DNA from: BM003 sp963783695
GTDB lineage: Bacteria; Pseudomonadota; Gammaproteobacteria; Steroidobacterales; BM003
Direction: 5' to 3'
Assembly (NCBI GenBank): GCA_963783695.1
Contig: CAWAOM010000011.1
Coordinates: 62,001-126,000 of the forward strand
DNA length: 64,000 nt
The translations under genes and the position numbers were made by a program. The notes under the pieces were generated by a model, which saw only the letters and a list, made by a program, of their open reading frames with translations, made no database searches and was not told where the DNA came from. Position 1 is the first letter of the stretch. The number at the start of each line of letters is the position of its first letter. Positions 51,862 to 60,471 of the stretch are shown one piece after another.

Positions 51862-53868
51862 CTAACCGTCACCGAGGAGGCTGCGCAGATCGGCGATCGC
51901 CGCGCGGCCGCGCTGGTGTCTCTCGTCGGCGCTGACGTTTTGGTCGCTTTTTTCCCATTCGATTTCGTCGTGGGGTAATTCCTCGAGAAACCGGCTCGCC
52001 ACGCAATCGAGCGTCTCACCGAAACGCTTGCGACTGCGGGCATGGGTGATCGTCAGCCGCCGCCGCGCGCGGGTGATGCCGACATAGGCAAGACGGCGCT
52101 CCTCGTCCAGCGCCGCACCCTCCTGGCAGGCATGGTGGGGCAACAGATTCTCCTCCATGCCGACCAGAAACACCTGGTCGAATTCCAGACCTTTTGCCGC
52201 ATGCAGCGTCATCAGGCTCACGACCTTGCTGCGATCCTCATCATCGCGATCGACATTATCGAGGATCGCCAGTTGCGCTATCAGCTCGGCCAGCGTTGCA
52301 TCGGGGCGATTACGCGCCATCCGCGATAACCAGGCAAACAGTTCACGGACATTGTCCCACGCACGCTCGGCGGCAGCCGGGTCACGGGCATTTTCTTCGA
52401 TCCAGCTCCGGTACCCGGCCTCGTCCACCAGCGCACGTACGACCTTGACCGCGTCACCCTGCTCCGCTGCATCAGCGGTTTCGACGATCCAGCGGGCAAA
52501 CTGGTGGAGCCGGCGCGCCGAACGCTGCGGCATGTGCGACGCGAGACCGAACTCCAGCGATGCGGTCAGCAGACTCGACTGGCGCTGCCCGGCGTATTCC
52601 GCCAGCGCCTTAAGGCTCGCGGCACCGATTTCACGGCGTGGCGTGTTCACGATCCGCAAAAACGCCGTATCGTCGTCGGGGTTGGCCACCAGGCGCAGGT
52701 AGGCCAGCGTGTCCTTGACCTCGGCACGGTCGAAAAACGACAGCCCGCCGCTGAGATGGTACGGAATCTGCTGGGTCCGCAGCGCCTCTTCGAATGGCCG
52801 GGCCTGATGATTACCGCGGTACAGGATCGCGAATTCTCCCCACTCCGCGGATTTTGTCCGCCGCGCATGGAGAATCTCGCCAACGACCCGTTGCGCCTCG
52901 TCGGTCGCGTCCGCCGCCGACCACACCCGGATGGCGGCGCCGGGTCCGAGCGCACTCCACAGTCGTTTCTCGAATACATGCGGGTTGTTCGCAATAAGGC
53001 GATTCGCCGCCGACAGAATGCGGCTGCTGGAGCGGTAGTTCTGCTCGAGCTTGACCACGGCAAGGTCGGGGTAATGGTGCTGGAGCTGGACCAGGTTTTC
53101 CGGCTGCGCTCCGCGCCACGCATAAATGGACTGGTCGTCGTCACCCACCACGGTGAAGTTCGGCTCCGCCCCGGCCAGCAGCCTCATCATTTCGTACTGG
53201 GCACCGTTGGTGTCCTGGTATTCGTCCACCAGCAGATAGCCCAGTCTCGCCTGCCACTGCCGCCGTACCTCGGCGTCGTCGCGTAGCAACGTCACCGGCG
53301 CGGTGATCAGGTCATCGAAGTCGAGACCGTTGTAGGCCTTGAGGCTTTCGACATAACGCGAATAGACCCGCGCGGCCTGGAGCTCGAGCGGGTCCGCGGC
53401 CTGTTTTGCCGCCTCGTCCGGCGCAACAAGTGCGCTCTTCCACGCCGAAATCTTCGCCGCCGCGGCCTCCGCCGCGCCGCTCGCCGCATGGCCGTCCTGT
53501 TTCAGAATCTCCTTGACCTGGGACAGGCTGTCGGCCGCGTCGAAGATGCTGAACCCGCGACGATAGCCGAGACGGTGATACTCGGTGCGTAGTATTCGCA
53601 GCCCGAGTTGATGGAAGGTCGAAATAAAAGGCCCGTCGCTACCCTGTTCCTTGCCCAGTGCCGCGACGCGGCCGCGCATCTCGCGCGCCGCCTTGTTGGT
53701 GAACGTCACTGCACAAACCTGCGCCGGACGGAAGTGACGGCCACGAATCAGGTAGGCAATTTTTTCAGTGATGACCCGGGTTTTGCCGCTGCCGGCACCG
53801 GCCAGCACGAGCATTGGCCCGGAGATTCGGGTTACGGCGGCACGCTGCTCGGGGTTGAGCTGGGACAC
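51862..53868 (-). CDS. rep: ATP-dependent DNA helicase Rep
   Basis: A 668-residue superfamily 1A helicase that restarts stalled forks. Helicase motifs in order: Q-motif LNPEQRAAV, I GAGSGKT, Ia AVTFTNKAA, II VDEYQDTN, III GDDDQSIYAWRGA, IV LEQNYRSS, V VSLMTLHAAKGLEFDQVFLVG and VI RRLAYVGITRARR. Length is typical. The start is GTG 53868. Last gene of the ubiK-comM-rep strand; the gap to comM is 40 bp. Confidence 0.95.
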   Translation of the reverse strand: MSQLNPEQRAAVTRISGPMLVLAGAGSGKTRVITEKIAYLIRGRHFRPAQVCAVTFTNKAAREMRGRVAALGKEQGSDGPFISTFHQLGLRILRTEYHRLGYRRGFSIFDAADSLSQVKEILKQDGHAASGAAEAAAAKISAWKSALVAPDEAAKQAADPLELQAARVYSRYVESLKAYNGLDFDDLITAPVTLLRDDAEVRRQWQARLGYLLVDEYQDTNGAQYEMMRLLAGAEPNFTVVGDDDQSIYAWRGAQPENLVQLQHHYPDLAVVKLEQNYRSSSRILSAANRLIANNPHVFEKRLWSALGPGAAIRVWSAADATDEAQRVVGEILHARRTKSAEWGEFAILYRGNHQARPFEEALRTQQIPYHLSGGLSFFDRAEVKDTLAYLRLVANPDDDTAFLRIVNTPRREIGAASLKALAEYAGQRQSSLLTASLEFGLASHMPQRSARRLHQFARWIVETADAAEQGDAVKVVRALVDEAGYRSWIEENARDPAAAERAWDNVRELFAWLSRMARNRPDATLAELIAQLAILDNVDRDDEDRSKVVSLMTLHAAKGLEFDQVFLVGMEENLLPHHACQEGAALDEERRLAYVGITRARRRLTITHARSRKRFGETLDCVASRFLEELPHDEIEWEKSDQNVSADERHQRGRAAIADLRSLLGDG

Positions 53869-53908
53869 AGTGGCGGAGTACGTCTCGGGAACGGGGCGGC
53901 GGCGCAGT

Positions 53909-55420
53909 CTAGCAAGCGGGCCGTTTTAGCTCCAGCGCGCGCAATGCCAGGGCCTCGGCGATGTCATCGCGGCGGCAATTGCGGGCGCCGGCGAGATCGG
54001 CAATCGTCCTGGCCACACGAAGCACCCGGTGGGCAGCTCGCGCCGACAGACCAAAACGCTCCAGCGCCTGCGCCAGCAGGCGCCGCCCGCCACTGTCGGG
54101 CTCACAGTAAAGACTGGTCCCGCCAGCGTCGAGAGTGGCATTGAGCTGTCCACAGCGCCCGAGCTGGAGACGGCGGGCCAGCGCCACGCGTTCCCGCACC
54201 GGCGCCGTGGACTCGCCGCGGTTGAGCCCGGATAACAATTCGGCGGCGCTGACCGGCGCCATTTCCACCTGCAGGTCGATCCGGTCGAGCAGGGGTCCGG
54301 AGATCCGCCCGCGGTACCGCCGCACCTGGTCACGGCTGCAATAGCAGCGCCCGCCCGGATCGCCGAGATAGCCACAGGGACACGGATTCATTGCCGCCAC
54401 GAGCTGACAGCGCGCCGGGTATTCGGCACGGTGCGCGGCGCGCGCAAGACATACCTGGCCGGTTTCCAGCGGCTCCCGCAACGCCTCGAGCGCCGCGCGA
54501 CCGAATTCCGGCAGCTCGTCCAGGAACAGAACGCCGCGATGTGCAAGCGATACCTCGCCCGGGCGCGGTGCGGCGCCACCGCCAACCAGTGCGGCGGTCG
54601 AGGCGGTATGGTGAGGACTCCGAAATGGCCTCACGCGCCATCGGCGCGGATCGAATCCCTGCCGGGTCAGCGCCGCGATCGCCGCGACTTCGAGCGCTTC
54701 GGCCTCGTCCAGCCGCGGCAACAGCGCGGGCAAGCGGGTGGCGAGCATGCTCTTACCGGTGCCGGGCAGACCCACAAGCATCAGGTTGTGTCCTCCGGCC
54801 GCCGCGATTTCCAGTGCGCGTCGTGCCTGTAGCTGACCCGCAATGTCAGCCAGGTCCGCCTCCACGCCGGGGCCGGGGTCGTCACAGCGCAGCGGTGGCT
54901 CGAGCGGGTCGCCGCCACACAGGCTGCGGCAGACATCCAGCAGATGCGCGGCGACCTCTACCCTAATTCGGGGAACCAGCGCTGCCTCGGCGCTATTGGC
55001 GCGCGGCACGACCAGACGCCGGCCACCGCGGCGCGACTGCAGCAGCGCCGGGAACAGATCCGGCACCCGGCGCAATTCTCCGCCGAGTGACAATTCACCA
55101 TAGAACTCGACATCAGCGGTTTTCTGCGGCGGTACCTGTGCGGTGGCGCTCAGGATGCCGATCGCGACGGCGAGATCGAAGCGCCCGCCCTCCTTGGGCA
55201 GATCGGCCGGGGCGAGGTTGACCGTGATCCGGCGCTGCGGAAATTCGAGACCGGCGTTCTGAATCGCCGCCCTGACGCGGTCGCGGCTCTCGCGCACCGC
55301 CGTCTCGGCCAGCCCAACAATGGTAAACGCGGGCAGCCCGCCCGCGACGTGAACCTCGACCCGCACCTGCGGTGCCTTGAGGCCGTTTTGCGCGCGGCTC
55401 AGAACCGTCGCCAGGCTCAC
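53909..55420 (-). CDS. comM: YifB-family Mg-chelatase-like AAA ATPase ComM
   Basis: A 503-residue hexameric helicase-type AAA ATPase of the YifB/ComM family, which aids branch migration during natural transformation. The N-terminal Lon-like domain reads TVLSRAQNGLKAPQVRVEVHVAGGLPAFTIVGL. Walker A is GLPGTGKS, followed by HRGVLFLDELPEF (Walker B), MNPCPCGYLGDP and a C-terminal Mg-chelatase helical part. The name is secure by family. It lies between ubiK (27-bp gap) and rep. Confidence 0.95.
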   Translation of the reverse strand: MSLATVLSRAQNGLKAPQVRVEVHVAGGLPAFTIVGLAETAVRESRDRVRAAIQNAGLEFPQRRITVNLAPADLPKEGGRFDLAVAIGILSATAQVPPQKTADVEFYGELSLGGELRRVPDLFPALLQSRRGGRRLVVPRANSAEAALVPRIRVEVAAHLLDVCRSLCGGDPLEPPLRCDDPGPGVEADLADIAGQLQARRALEIAAAGGHNLMLVGLPGTGKSMLATRLPALLPRLDEAEALEVAAIAALTRQGFDPRRWRVRPFRSPHHTASTAALVGGGAAPRPGEVSLAHRGVLFLDELPEFGRAALEALREPLETGQVCLARAAHRAEYPARCQLVAAMNPCPCGYLGDPGGRCYCSRDQVRRYRGRISGPLLDRIDLQVEMAPVSAAELLSGLNRGESTAPVRERVALARRLQLGRCGQLNATLDAGGTSLYCEPDSGGRRLLAQALERFGLSARAAHRVLRVARTIADLAGARNCRRDDIAEALALRALELKRPAC

Positions 55421-55447
55421 AGCCGGCGCCCTCGCGCCATTCGCGCC

Positions 55448-55774
55448 TCAGTCAGGCTTCGCGGCGGGTTTTTTTTTCCGGGCCGGGCTATCAGCAGTTT
55501 TTTTGCCGCTGGCGGGCTTCCCGGTCGCGGATTTCTGCAACCCGCGCTCCAGCTCTTCCAGCCGCTCCAGTAACTGCTCCACACGTTCGCGGGTACGCGC
55601 AAGCACGCCCGCCTGGACATCGAACTCTTCGCGAGTCACGACATCCATCCGCGCCAGTGTGCCCTGCAGAACCGAGCGGAAGTTTCGCTCCATGTCGGTA
55701 CGCAGATCGGTAATGCCCTCCGGCAGTGCCTCTGCCAGCCGCCTGGCCAGTTCGTCGATGCGCTTTGCATCCAT
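55448..55774 (-). CDS. ubiK: Ubiquinone biosynthesis accessory factor UbiK
   Basis: A 108-residue YqiC-family coiled-coil protein that supports UbiJ in aerobic ubiquinone synthesis. It begins MDAKRIDELARRLAEALPEG, continues TDMERNFRSVLQGTLARMDVVTREEFDVQAGVLARTRERVEQLLERLEELE, and ends with a lysine- and proline-rich tail. ATG 55774 is the family start; further in-frame codons to 55888 overlap the torF control region. Transcribed away from torF. Confidence 0.92.
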   Translation of the reverse strand: MDAKRIDELARRLAEALPEGITDLRTDMERNFRSVLQGTLARMDVVTREEFDVQAGVLARTRERVEQLLERLEELERGLQKSATGKPASGKKTADSPARKKKPAAKPD

Positions 55775-55884
55775 CTCAAACACCTTTTGCCGCGTTGGCC
55801 GCATTCTGCTGGGCGGCAGCCTTGCAGCGCAAGCCGCGAAATCGCCCGAAATGAGGGCATTTGCCACTTCATGGCACAGCAATC

Positions 55885-55899
55885 GCACAAGGATGGTGC
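55885..55899 (+). promoter_or_regulatory. NtrC-type binding site (inverted repeat)
   Basis: GCAC, six bases, GGTGC, the spacing of a classic NtrC (NRI) dyad. Its centre is about 99 bases upstream of the start point predicted by the sigma-54 promoter at 55964-55980, the usual distance for an enhancer-type activator. Seen directly; the protein binding is inferred. Confidence 0.7.
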
Positions 55900-55963
55900 A
55901 CTGCAGCGAAGCGTCGGCACGCAGGATTGGCGCTAAGTCATTGAATCGAATGAGAACCCAAAA

Positions 55964-55980
55964 CTGGCACGAATCCTGCT
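55964..55980 (+). promoter_or_regulatory. Sigma-54 (RpoN) -24/-12 promoter of torF-glnK-amtB
   Basis: CTGGCACGAATCCTGCT fits the consensus YTGGCACGRNNNTTGCW except for one base (CTGC for TTGC). The GG and GC doublets are ten bases apart, as sigma-54 requires. Predicted transcription start is near 55991, about 70 bases before the torF ATG; a 7-bp hairpin (56008-56024) follows in the leader. Confidence 0.85.
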
Positions 55981-56061
55981 CTGTATCAGGTCGGTTAGGA
56001 AACCAGCGCGCGCCGTCGGCGCGCCCAAGTCAACTCAACGATACGGGGAAGGAAAACACTG

Positions 56062-56682
56062 ATGCGAATTATCACCACCAGCCTTGCAGCAACCGCCATG
56101 TTGGCCGCGTCCGCGGCCTCAGCCGAAGTGACCGGCAATCTGGGCTTCATGTCCGAATACGTGTTCCGCGGTATCGAGCAGAACGATTCGTCGGCGATGG
56201 GCGGTCTCGACTGGGAAAACAGCGGGTTCAACCTGGGCACCTGGGCCGCCGATGTCGGCAAGGGCCTCGAGATCGACTTCTACGGCGGCTACAGCTTCGA
56301 TCTTGGCGAGTTCAATCTCGGGATCGGCGGCACGTATTACTGGTACACCGACAATTTTGACGACGACTACAAGGAAGTGAACCTCACGGCCGGATGGCGC
56401 TGGTTCACCGTCAACGCCGATATCGGCCAGTGGGACGGCTTCGGCGACGAGCAGGACTACCAGCACTACGCGCTGACCTGGGAATACGAGGGCTTCCACC
56501 TCAAGGCGGCAACCTTCGAAGACGATTTCGACGGCAGCTACTACGAAGTCGGTTACAGCACCGAAGTCGGCGGTTTCGATCTCACCGGAGCTTACATCTA
56601 TAGCGACGATGACCTGGTTGGCACCGAAGACAACAGCAACCTGATGTTCACGATCAGCAAAACGTTCGGCCTGATCGACTGA
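56062..56682 (+). CDS. torF: TorF family putative outer-membrane porin
   Basis: A 206-residue protein with a Sec signal (residues 1-21, ASAE) and alternating beta strands rich in aromatic residues: GNLGFMSEYVFRGIEQNDSSAMGGLDWENSGFNLGTWAADVG, repeated acidic turns, and a closing NSNLMFTISKTF strand, as expected of a small outer-membrane barrel. It matches the TorF/gcw_chp family. GGGAAGGA precedes the ATG. It lies first in the glnK-amtB operon under sigma-54 control, so a role in nitrogen uptake is suggested. Confidence 0.9.
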   Translation: MRIITTSLAATAMLAASAASAEVTGNLGFMSEYVFRGIEQNDSSAMGGLDWENSGFNLGTWAADVGKGLEIDFYGGYSFDLGEFNLGIGGTYYWYTDNFDDDYKEVNLTAGWRWFTVNADIGQWDGFGDEQDYQHYALTWEYEGFHLKAATFEDDFDGSYYEVGYSTEVGGFDLTGAYIYSDDDLVGTEDNSNLMFTISKTFGLID

Positions 56683-56685
56683 TCG

Positions 56686-56719
56686 CGCTGCGCCCGGCCC
56701 GGACGGGCCGGGCGCAGCG
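56686..56719 (+). other. Strong hairpin between torF and glnK
   Basis: A perfect 15-bp inverted repeat (CGCTGCGCCCGGCCC at 56686-56700, its complement at 56705-56719) with a GGAC loop, three bases after the torF stop. No T run follows, so it is more likely an mRNA 3-prime stabiliser or partial attenuator than a terminator; it would let torF mRNA outlast or outnumber glnK-amtB. Confidence 0.75.
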
Positions 56720-56760
56720 GAACAAATCATCGCGAAGAAAACGAGTGGGAGTACACATTA

Positions 56761-57099
56761 ATGAAGCTGATCACAGCAATCATCAAACCCTTCAAGCTCG
56801 ATGACGTGCGCCAGGCCGTCGCGGAAATCGGCATCCAGGGGATCACAGTCACCGAGGTAAAAGGCTTTGGCCGTCAGCGCGGCCACACCGAGCTTTACCG
56901 CGGCGCCGAGTATGTCGTCGATTTTCTGCCGAAGGCAAAAATCGAGATGGCGGTGCCAGAGGACATCGTCGAACAGGTCATCGAGGCGGTCGTCAACACC
57001 GCACGGACCGGTAAGATCGGCGACGGCAAGGTCTTCGTCAGCGACCTCGAGCAGGTCATTCGTATTCGTACCGGGGAGACCGGACCCGAGGCTGTCTGA
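56761..57099 (+). CDS. glnK: P-II nitrogen regulatory protein GlnK
   Basis: A 112-residue P-II signal protein. The T-loop carries the uridylylation site Tyr51 in GHTELYRGAEYVVDFLPK, the B-loop TARTGKIGDGKVFV binds ATP/ADP, and the C-loop ends IRIRTGETG. It sits directly upstream of amtB with a 29-bp gap, the standard glnK-amtB pairing in which GlnK blocks the transporter after ammonium shock. Same length and about three quarters identical to the second P-II at 58601. Confidence 0.95.
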   Translation: MKLITAIIKPFKLDDVRQAVAEIGIQGITVTEVKGFGRQRGHTELYRGAEYVVDFLPKAKIEMAVPEDIVEQVIEAVVNTARTGKIGDGKVFVSDLEQVIRIRTGETGPEAV

Positions 57100-57128
57100 A
57101 GCCGGGCCGGTAGAAAGGAGACTAAAAC

Positions 57129-58379
57129 GTGGAAAAACTTCTGGAACTCAGCTACGCGCTGGACACATTCTATTTTCTGATGTCCGGCGCGCTGGTCATG
57201 TGGATGGCCGCCGGCTTCACGATGCTCGAAGCCGGTCTCGTCAGGGCCAAAAACACCGCCGAAATCCTGACCAAGAATGTAGGGCTCTATTCCATAGCCT
57301 GCATCATGTACATGGTCTGCGGCTACGGCATCATGTACGGCGACGGAATCTCGAGCTGGTTGCCGTCAATCGGCTTCCTGTCGGCCGATGACAACACGGT
57401 CGCTGCAGTGACCGCGGGCGGTGACGACGCACCGTATTACTCTAATCTGTCCGACTTCTTCTTCCAGGTGGTGTTCGTCGCCACCGCGATGTCGATTGTC
57501 TCGGGCGCGGTCGCCGAACGCATGAAACTGTGGTCGTTCTTCCTGTTTGCGGTGGTACTGACCGGATTTATCTACCCGGTTCAGGGCTTCTGGAAATGGG
57601 GCGGCGGATTCCTCGACCAGGCCGGTTTTCTTGACTTCGCCGGTTCAGGTGTCGTCCATATCTGCGGTGCCGCGGCGGCTCTGGCCGGCGTCATTCTGCT
57701 GGGGGCGAGAAAAGGCAAATACGGACCAGGCGGACAAATCAGCGCAATCCCGGGTTGTAACCTGCCGCTGGCCACACTCGGCGCCTGGGTGCTGTGGCTT
57801 GGCTGGTTCGGCTTCAACGGCGGTTCGCAGTTGGCCGTCTCGAGCGTCGAAAATTCCAACGCGGTGGCGCTGATCTTCGTCAACACCAACATGGCCGCCG
57901 CGGGCGGACTTGTTGCCGCATTGATCACGGCACGATTCCGTTTCGGCAAGGCCGACCTGACGATGGCGCTGAACGGCGCGCTCGCCGGCCTCGTTGCGAT
58001 CACGGCCGAGCCGCTGACACCGACACCCGGCATGGCAACGCTAATCGGCGGTGTCGGTGGCTTGATCGTCGTGTTCTCGATCGTGTTCCTCGACCGCATC
58101 AGAATCGATGACCCGGTCGGCGCGATTTCGGTGCATGGCGTGGTCGGTATCTGGGGTCTGCTCGCGGTGTGTATCACCAACGCCGACGCCAGCCTGATGG
58201 CGCAACTGCTCGGGATCGGGGTGATCTTCGGCTGGGTGTTTGGCGCCAGTTTCCTGGTGTGGGCAATCATCAAGGCGACGATTGGCATCCGCATCGACGA
58301 GCAGGGCGAGTACGAGGGCGCGGATCTGGCCGAGTGCGGACTGGAGGCCTACCCCGAGTTCAACACGGCCTCAGACTGA
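57129..58379 (+). CDS. amtB: Ammonium transporter AmtB
   Basis: A 416-residue trimeric ammonium channel from a GTG start with GAAAGGAG upstream. Eleven membrane helices are expected. Key elements: FTMLEAGLVRAKNTAEILTKN, the first pore His in GVVHICGAAAALAG, GWFGFNGGSQL, and the second pore His in ISVHGVVGIWGLLAV. No separate signal peptide is needed at this length. It ends the sigma-54 unit; the terminator lies at 58503. Confidence 0.96.
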   Translation: MEKLLELSYALDTFYFLMSGALVMWMAAGFTMLEAGLVRAKNTAEILTKNVGLYSIACIMYMVCGYGIMYGDGISSWLPSIGFLSADDNTVAAVTAGGDDAPYYSNLSDFFFQVVFVATAMSIVSGAVAERMKLWSFFLFAVVLTGFIYPVQGFWKWGGGFLDQAGFLDFAGSGVVHICGAAAALAGVILLGARKGKYGPGGQISAIPGCNLPLATLGAWVLWLGWFGFNGGSQLAVSSVENSNAVALIFVNTNMAAAGGLVAALITARFRFGKADLTMALNGALAGLVAITAEPLTPTPGMATLIGGVGGLIVVFSIVFLDRIRIDDPVGAISVHGVVGIWGLLAVCITNADASLMAQLLGIGVIFGWVFGASFLVWAIIKATIGIRIDEQGEYEGADLAECGLEAYPEFNTASD

Positions 58380-58502
58380 TGCATTTACCAGTGTTGCCGT
58401 CCGCTGCAGCGAAACACTATGTCGTAGTCCGGAATCGTGGAATCTCCCCCTCTCGATCCGGGTAATCAGCCCTCGAGGCAACTGCAACGGGCGATAACGG
58501 AA

Positions 58503-58533
58503 GGCGGGCCATCATGGCCCGCCTTTTCTTTTT
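58503..58533 (+). terminator. Rho-independent terminator after amtB
   Basis: An 8-bp stem (GGCGGGCC 58503-58510, GGCCCGCC 58516-58523), loop ATCAT, then TTTTCTTTTT. It separates the torF-glnK-amtB unit from the second P-II gene. Confidence 0.9.
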
Positions 58534-58600
58534 CTTTGCCTTATCCGCGCGGTAGACTGCCTGCAGCAAATCCGGTTCGCCGGCTTACGGAGACAGTCTT

Positions 58601-58939
58601 ATGAAAATGGTCACTGCCATCATCAAGCCCTTCCGCCTCGATGACGTCCGGGAAGCCCTGGCCGAACTCGGCGTACAGGGAATAACTGTGACCGAGGTCA
58701 AAGGTTTCGGACGCCAGAAAGGTCATACTGAACTCTATCGTGGGGCAGAGTATGTTGTTGATTTTCTGCCGAAAATGAAAATCGAACTGGCCATCGAGGA
58801 TGATATGCTCGAACGCGTGCTGGAGACGATTGTCAGCTCGGCGCGGACCGGCAAGATCGGCGACGGCAAGATTTTTGTTGCGACGCTCGAAAAGGCCATT
58901 CGTATCCGTACCGGCGAAACCGACGGCGATGCGATCTGA
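58601..58939 (+). CDS. Second P-II family protein (GlnB/GlnK paralog)
   Basis: A 112-residue P-II protein with the same T-loop Tyr51 (GHTELYRGAEYVVDFLPK) and the ATP loop SARTGKIGDGKIFV. GGAG precedes the ATG. It lies beyond the amtB terminator, so it is expressed apart from glnK. It is not preceded by a visible sigma-54 site, suggesting a constitutive GlnB-like role, although gene context alone does not settle GlnB versus GlnK. Confidence 0.93.
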   Translation: MKMVTAIIKPFRLDDVREALAELGVQGITVTEVKGFGRQKGHTELYRGAEYVVDFLPKMKIELAIEDDMLERVLETIVSSARTGKIGDGKIFVATLEKAIRIRTGETDGDAI

Positions 58940-58996
58940 AGCAGCACTGCCACGACACACGGATTTAACGGCCGGGAATCCGGAGGAAACACAGCG

Positions 58997-59470
58997 GTGA
59001 ACGACAAACGCACTTCTCGAAGCTACCTGCTGCTGGCGTTGGCCGGAGGCCTGATCTGGGCCGGTGCCGCCACAGCCCAGGTCTACACCTGGACAGACGA
59101 ACAAGGCGTCGTGCACTACGCCGATATGCCTGACGACGAAGAGGCGGAAATGGTCGCGATCGAGTCCCGCCGCACTAACCCGCGCGAGATCGAGCAGGAA
59201 GTGACGAAGGAAAATGCCGGGCGCCAGGTCGATAACGCCGTACAACGCGACCAGGCGGAGATCGACGCCGAGCGAAACCAGATCGATGCGCAGAACGAGG
59301 CGGCGCGCGAGGATGGCTGCGAGCGCGCCCGCGCTGCAGTCACCAACTACAACACCCACCGGCGTTTCTACAAACCGCTGGCCAACGGCGAGCGCGAGTG
59401 GATGTCGGAAGAGGAAGTTGCCGAAGCCAAGGCCGCCGCGGAACAGGCGGTAGAACAATACTGCGACTGA
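58997..59470 (+). CDS. Exported DUF4124 domain protein
   Basis: A 157-residue periplasmic protein from a GTG start with GGAGG upstream. Signal peptide residues 1-27 (GAATAQ). The DUF4124 motif follows: VYTWTDEQGVVHYADMPDDEEAEMVAI. The rest is a charged helical region (QRDQAEIDAERNQIDAQNEAAREDGCERARAAV), probably coiled coil, ending with a Cys. Unknown role; common in gammaproteobacterial envelopes. Confidence 0.88.
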   Translation: MNDKRTSRSYLLLALAGGLIWAGAATAQVYTWTDEQGVVHYADMPDDEEAEMVAIESRRTNPREIEQEVTKENAGRQVDNAVQRDQAEIDAERNQIDAQNEAAREDGCERARAAVTNYNTHRRFYKPLANGEREWMSEEEVAEAKAAAEQAVEQYCD

Positions 59471-59574
59471 CCGCGACAGGGTCGCGCTTGTCATTCCAAA
59501 GCCGCCGACGCACACTTCGCTGCGGGCATATTCGGTAGCACGCTCCCCGGGCGGGGCGTGAATCAAGCACAACA

Positions 59575-60459
59575 ATGGAACGAGTTGGATTCGTGGGTCT
59601 GGGCGCCATGGGAGAACCGATGGCTGCCAATCTCAAGTGCGCTGGCATGCTGGATGTGGTGTGGAATCGCAGTCCGCAGCGCAGCGCCGCTTTCGCGGCC
59701 GGGCATGCCGTGGCAGTCGCGGAAAATCTCGCGAGTCTCGCCAGCGCCTGCGATGTCGTGGTGCTGTGTGTCTCGGCCGACGAAGATCTGCTGCAATGTA
59801 TCGATGTGCTGACTGCAAGCTGTGCCGCCGGAGCTCTCGTGCTCGACTGCTCCACCGTCGCCGCGGCAACGGCGCGTGAGGCAGCGGTACGCCTCGCCAC
59901 CCGCGACATCGGATTTTGTGACTGCCCGGTCAGCGGCGGCACCGAAGGTGCGCGCGCCGGCAGCCTTGCGATCATGGTCGGCGGCAGCGAGGGCGATTTC
60001 GCGCGGGGCAAACCAATTCTGGATGTACTCGGCGCCCATGTTTCCCACATTGGCGCAGTGGGCAGCGGCCAGGCCACGAAAGCCACCAACCAGATCATGG
60101 TCGCGGGAGTCAACCAGGCGGTCAGCGAAGCCATGGCGTTCGCGCGTGCCGAGGGGTTGCCGCTGGGCAAGGTGGCGGACGCGTTGTCGCACGGCGCCGC
60201 GGCAAGCTGGTTTCTGAAATTCCGCGCCCCGAACATGATCCGCGGCGAGTTTCCGCTCGGATTCAAGGTCGCTCTACATGAGAAAGACCTGAAAATCTGC
60301 CAGGTCATGGCCGCGGCGCACGGCGTGAAGTTGCCCCTGGTGGAGATGACGCTGGTGCACTATGCGCGGTTGCCGCGACCGGACCGCGAGGAACAGGATA
60401 TTTCCTCGCTGTTCCGGATCAAGGATGCGATGTTCGCCGCCAGCGGCTCGAATGACTGA
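59575..60459 (+). CDS. NAD(P)-dependent 3-hydroxyisobutyrate-dehydrogenase-like oxidoreductase
   Basis: A 294-residue beta-hydroxyacid dehydrogenase. The Rossmann loop is VGFVGLGAMGEPMAANL; the substrate motif DCPVSGGTEGARAG; the catalytic Lys in GQATKATNQIMVAGVNQAVSEAMA. The helical C-terminal domain ends KDLKICQVMAAAHGVKLPLVE. Substrate unknown (3-hydroxyisobutyrate, tartronate semialdehyde and glyoxylate reductases share this pattern). Start at ATG 59575. Confidence 0.92.
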   Translation: MERVGFVGLGAMGEPMAANLKCAGMLDVVWNRSPQRSAAFAAGHAVAVAENLASLASACDVVVLCVSADEDLLQCIDVLTASCAAGALVLDCSTVAAATAREAAVRLATRDIGFCDCPVSGGTEGARAGSLAIMVGGSEGDFARGKPILDVLGAHVSHIGAVGSGQATKATNQIMVAGVNQAVSEAMAFARAEGLPLGKVADALSHGAAASWFLKFRAPNMIRGEFPLGFKVALHEKDLKICQVMAAAHGVKLPLVEMTLVHYARLPRPDREEQDISSLFRIKDAMFAASGSND

Positions 60460-60471
60460 GCGCAGCGAGCG

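Noticed and set aside
58465..58483. Possible sigma-54 site before the second P-II gene
   Set aside because: GGCAACTGCAAC has the GG and GC doublets only about five bases apart; sigma-54 needs ten.
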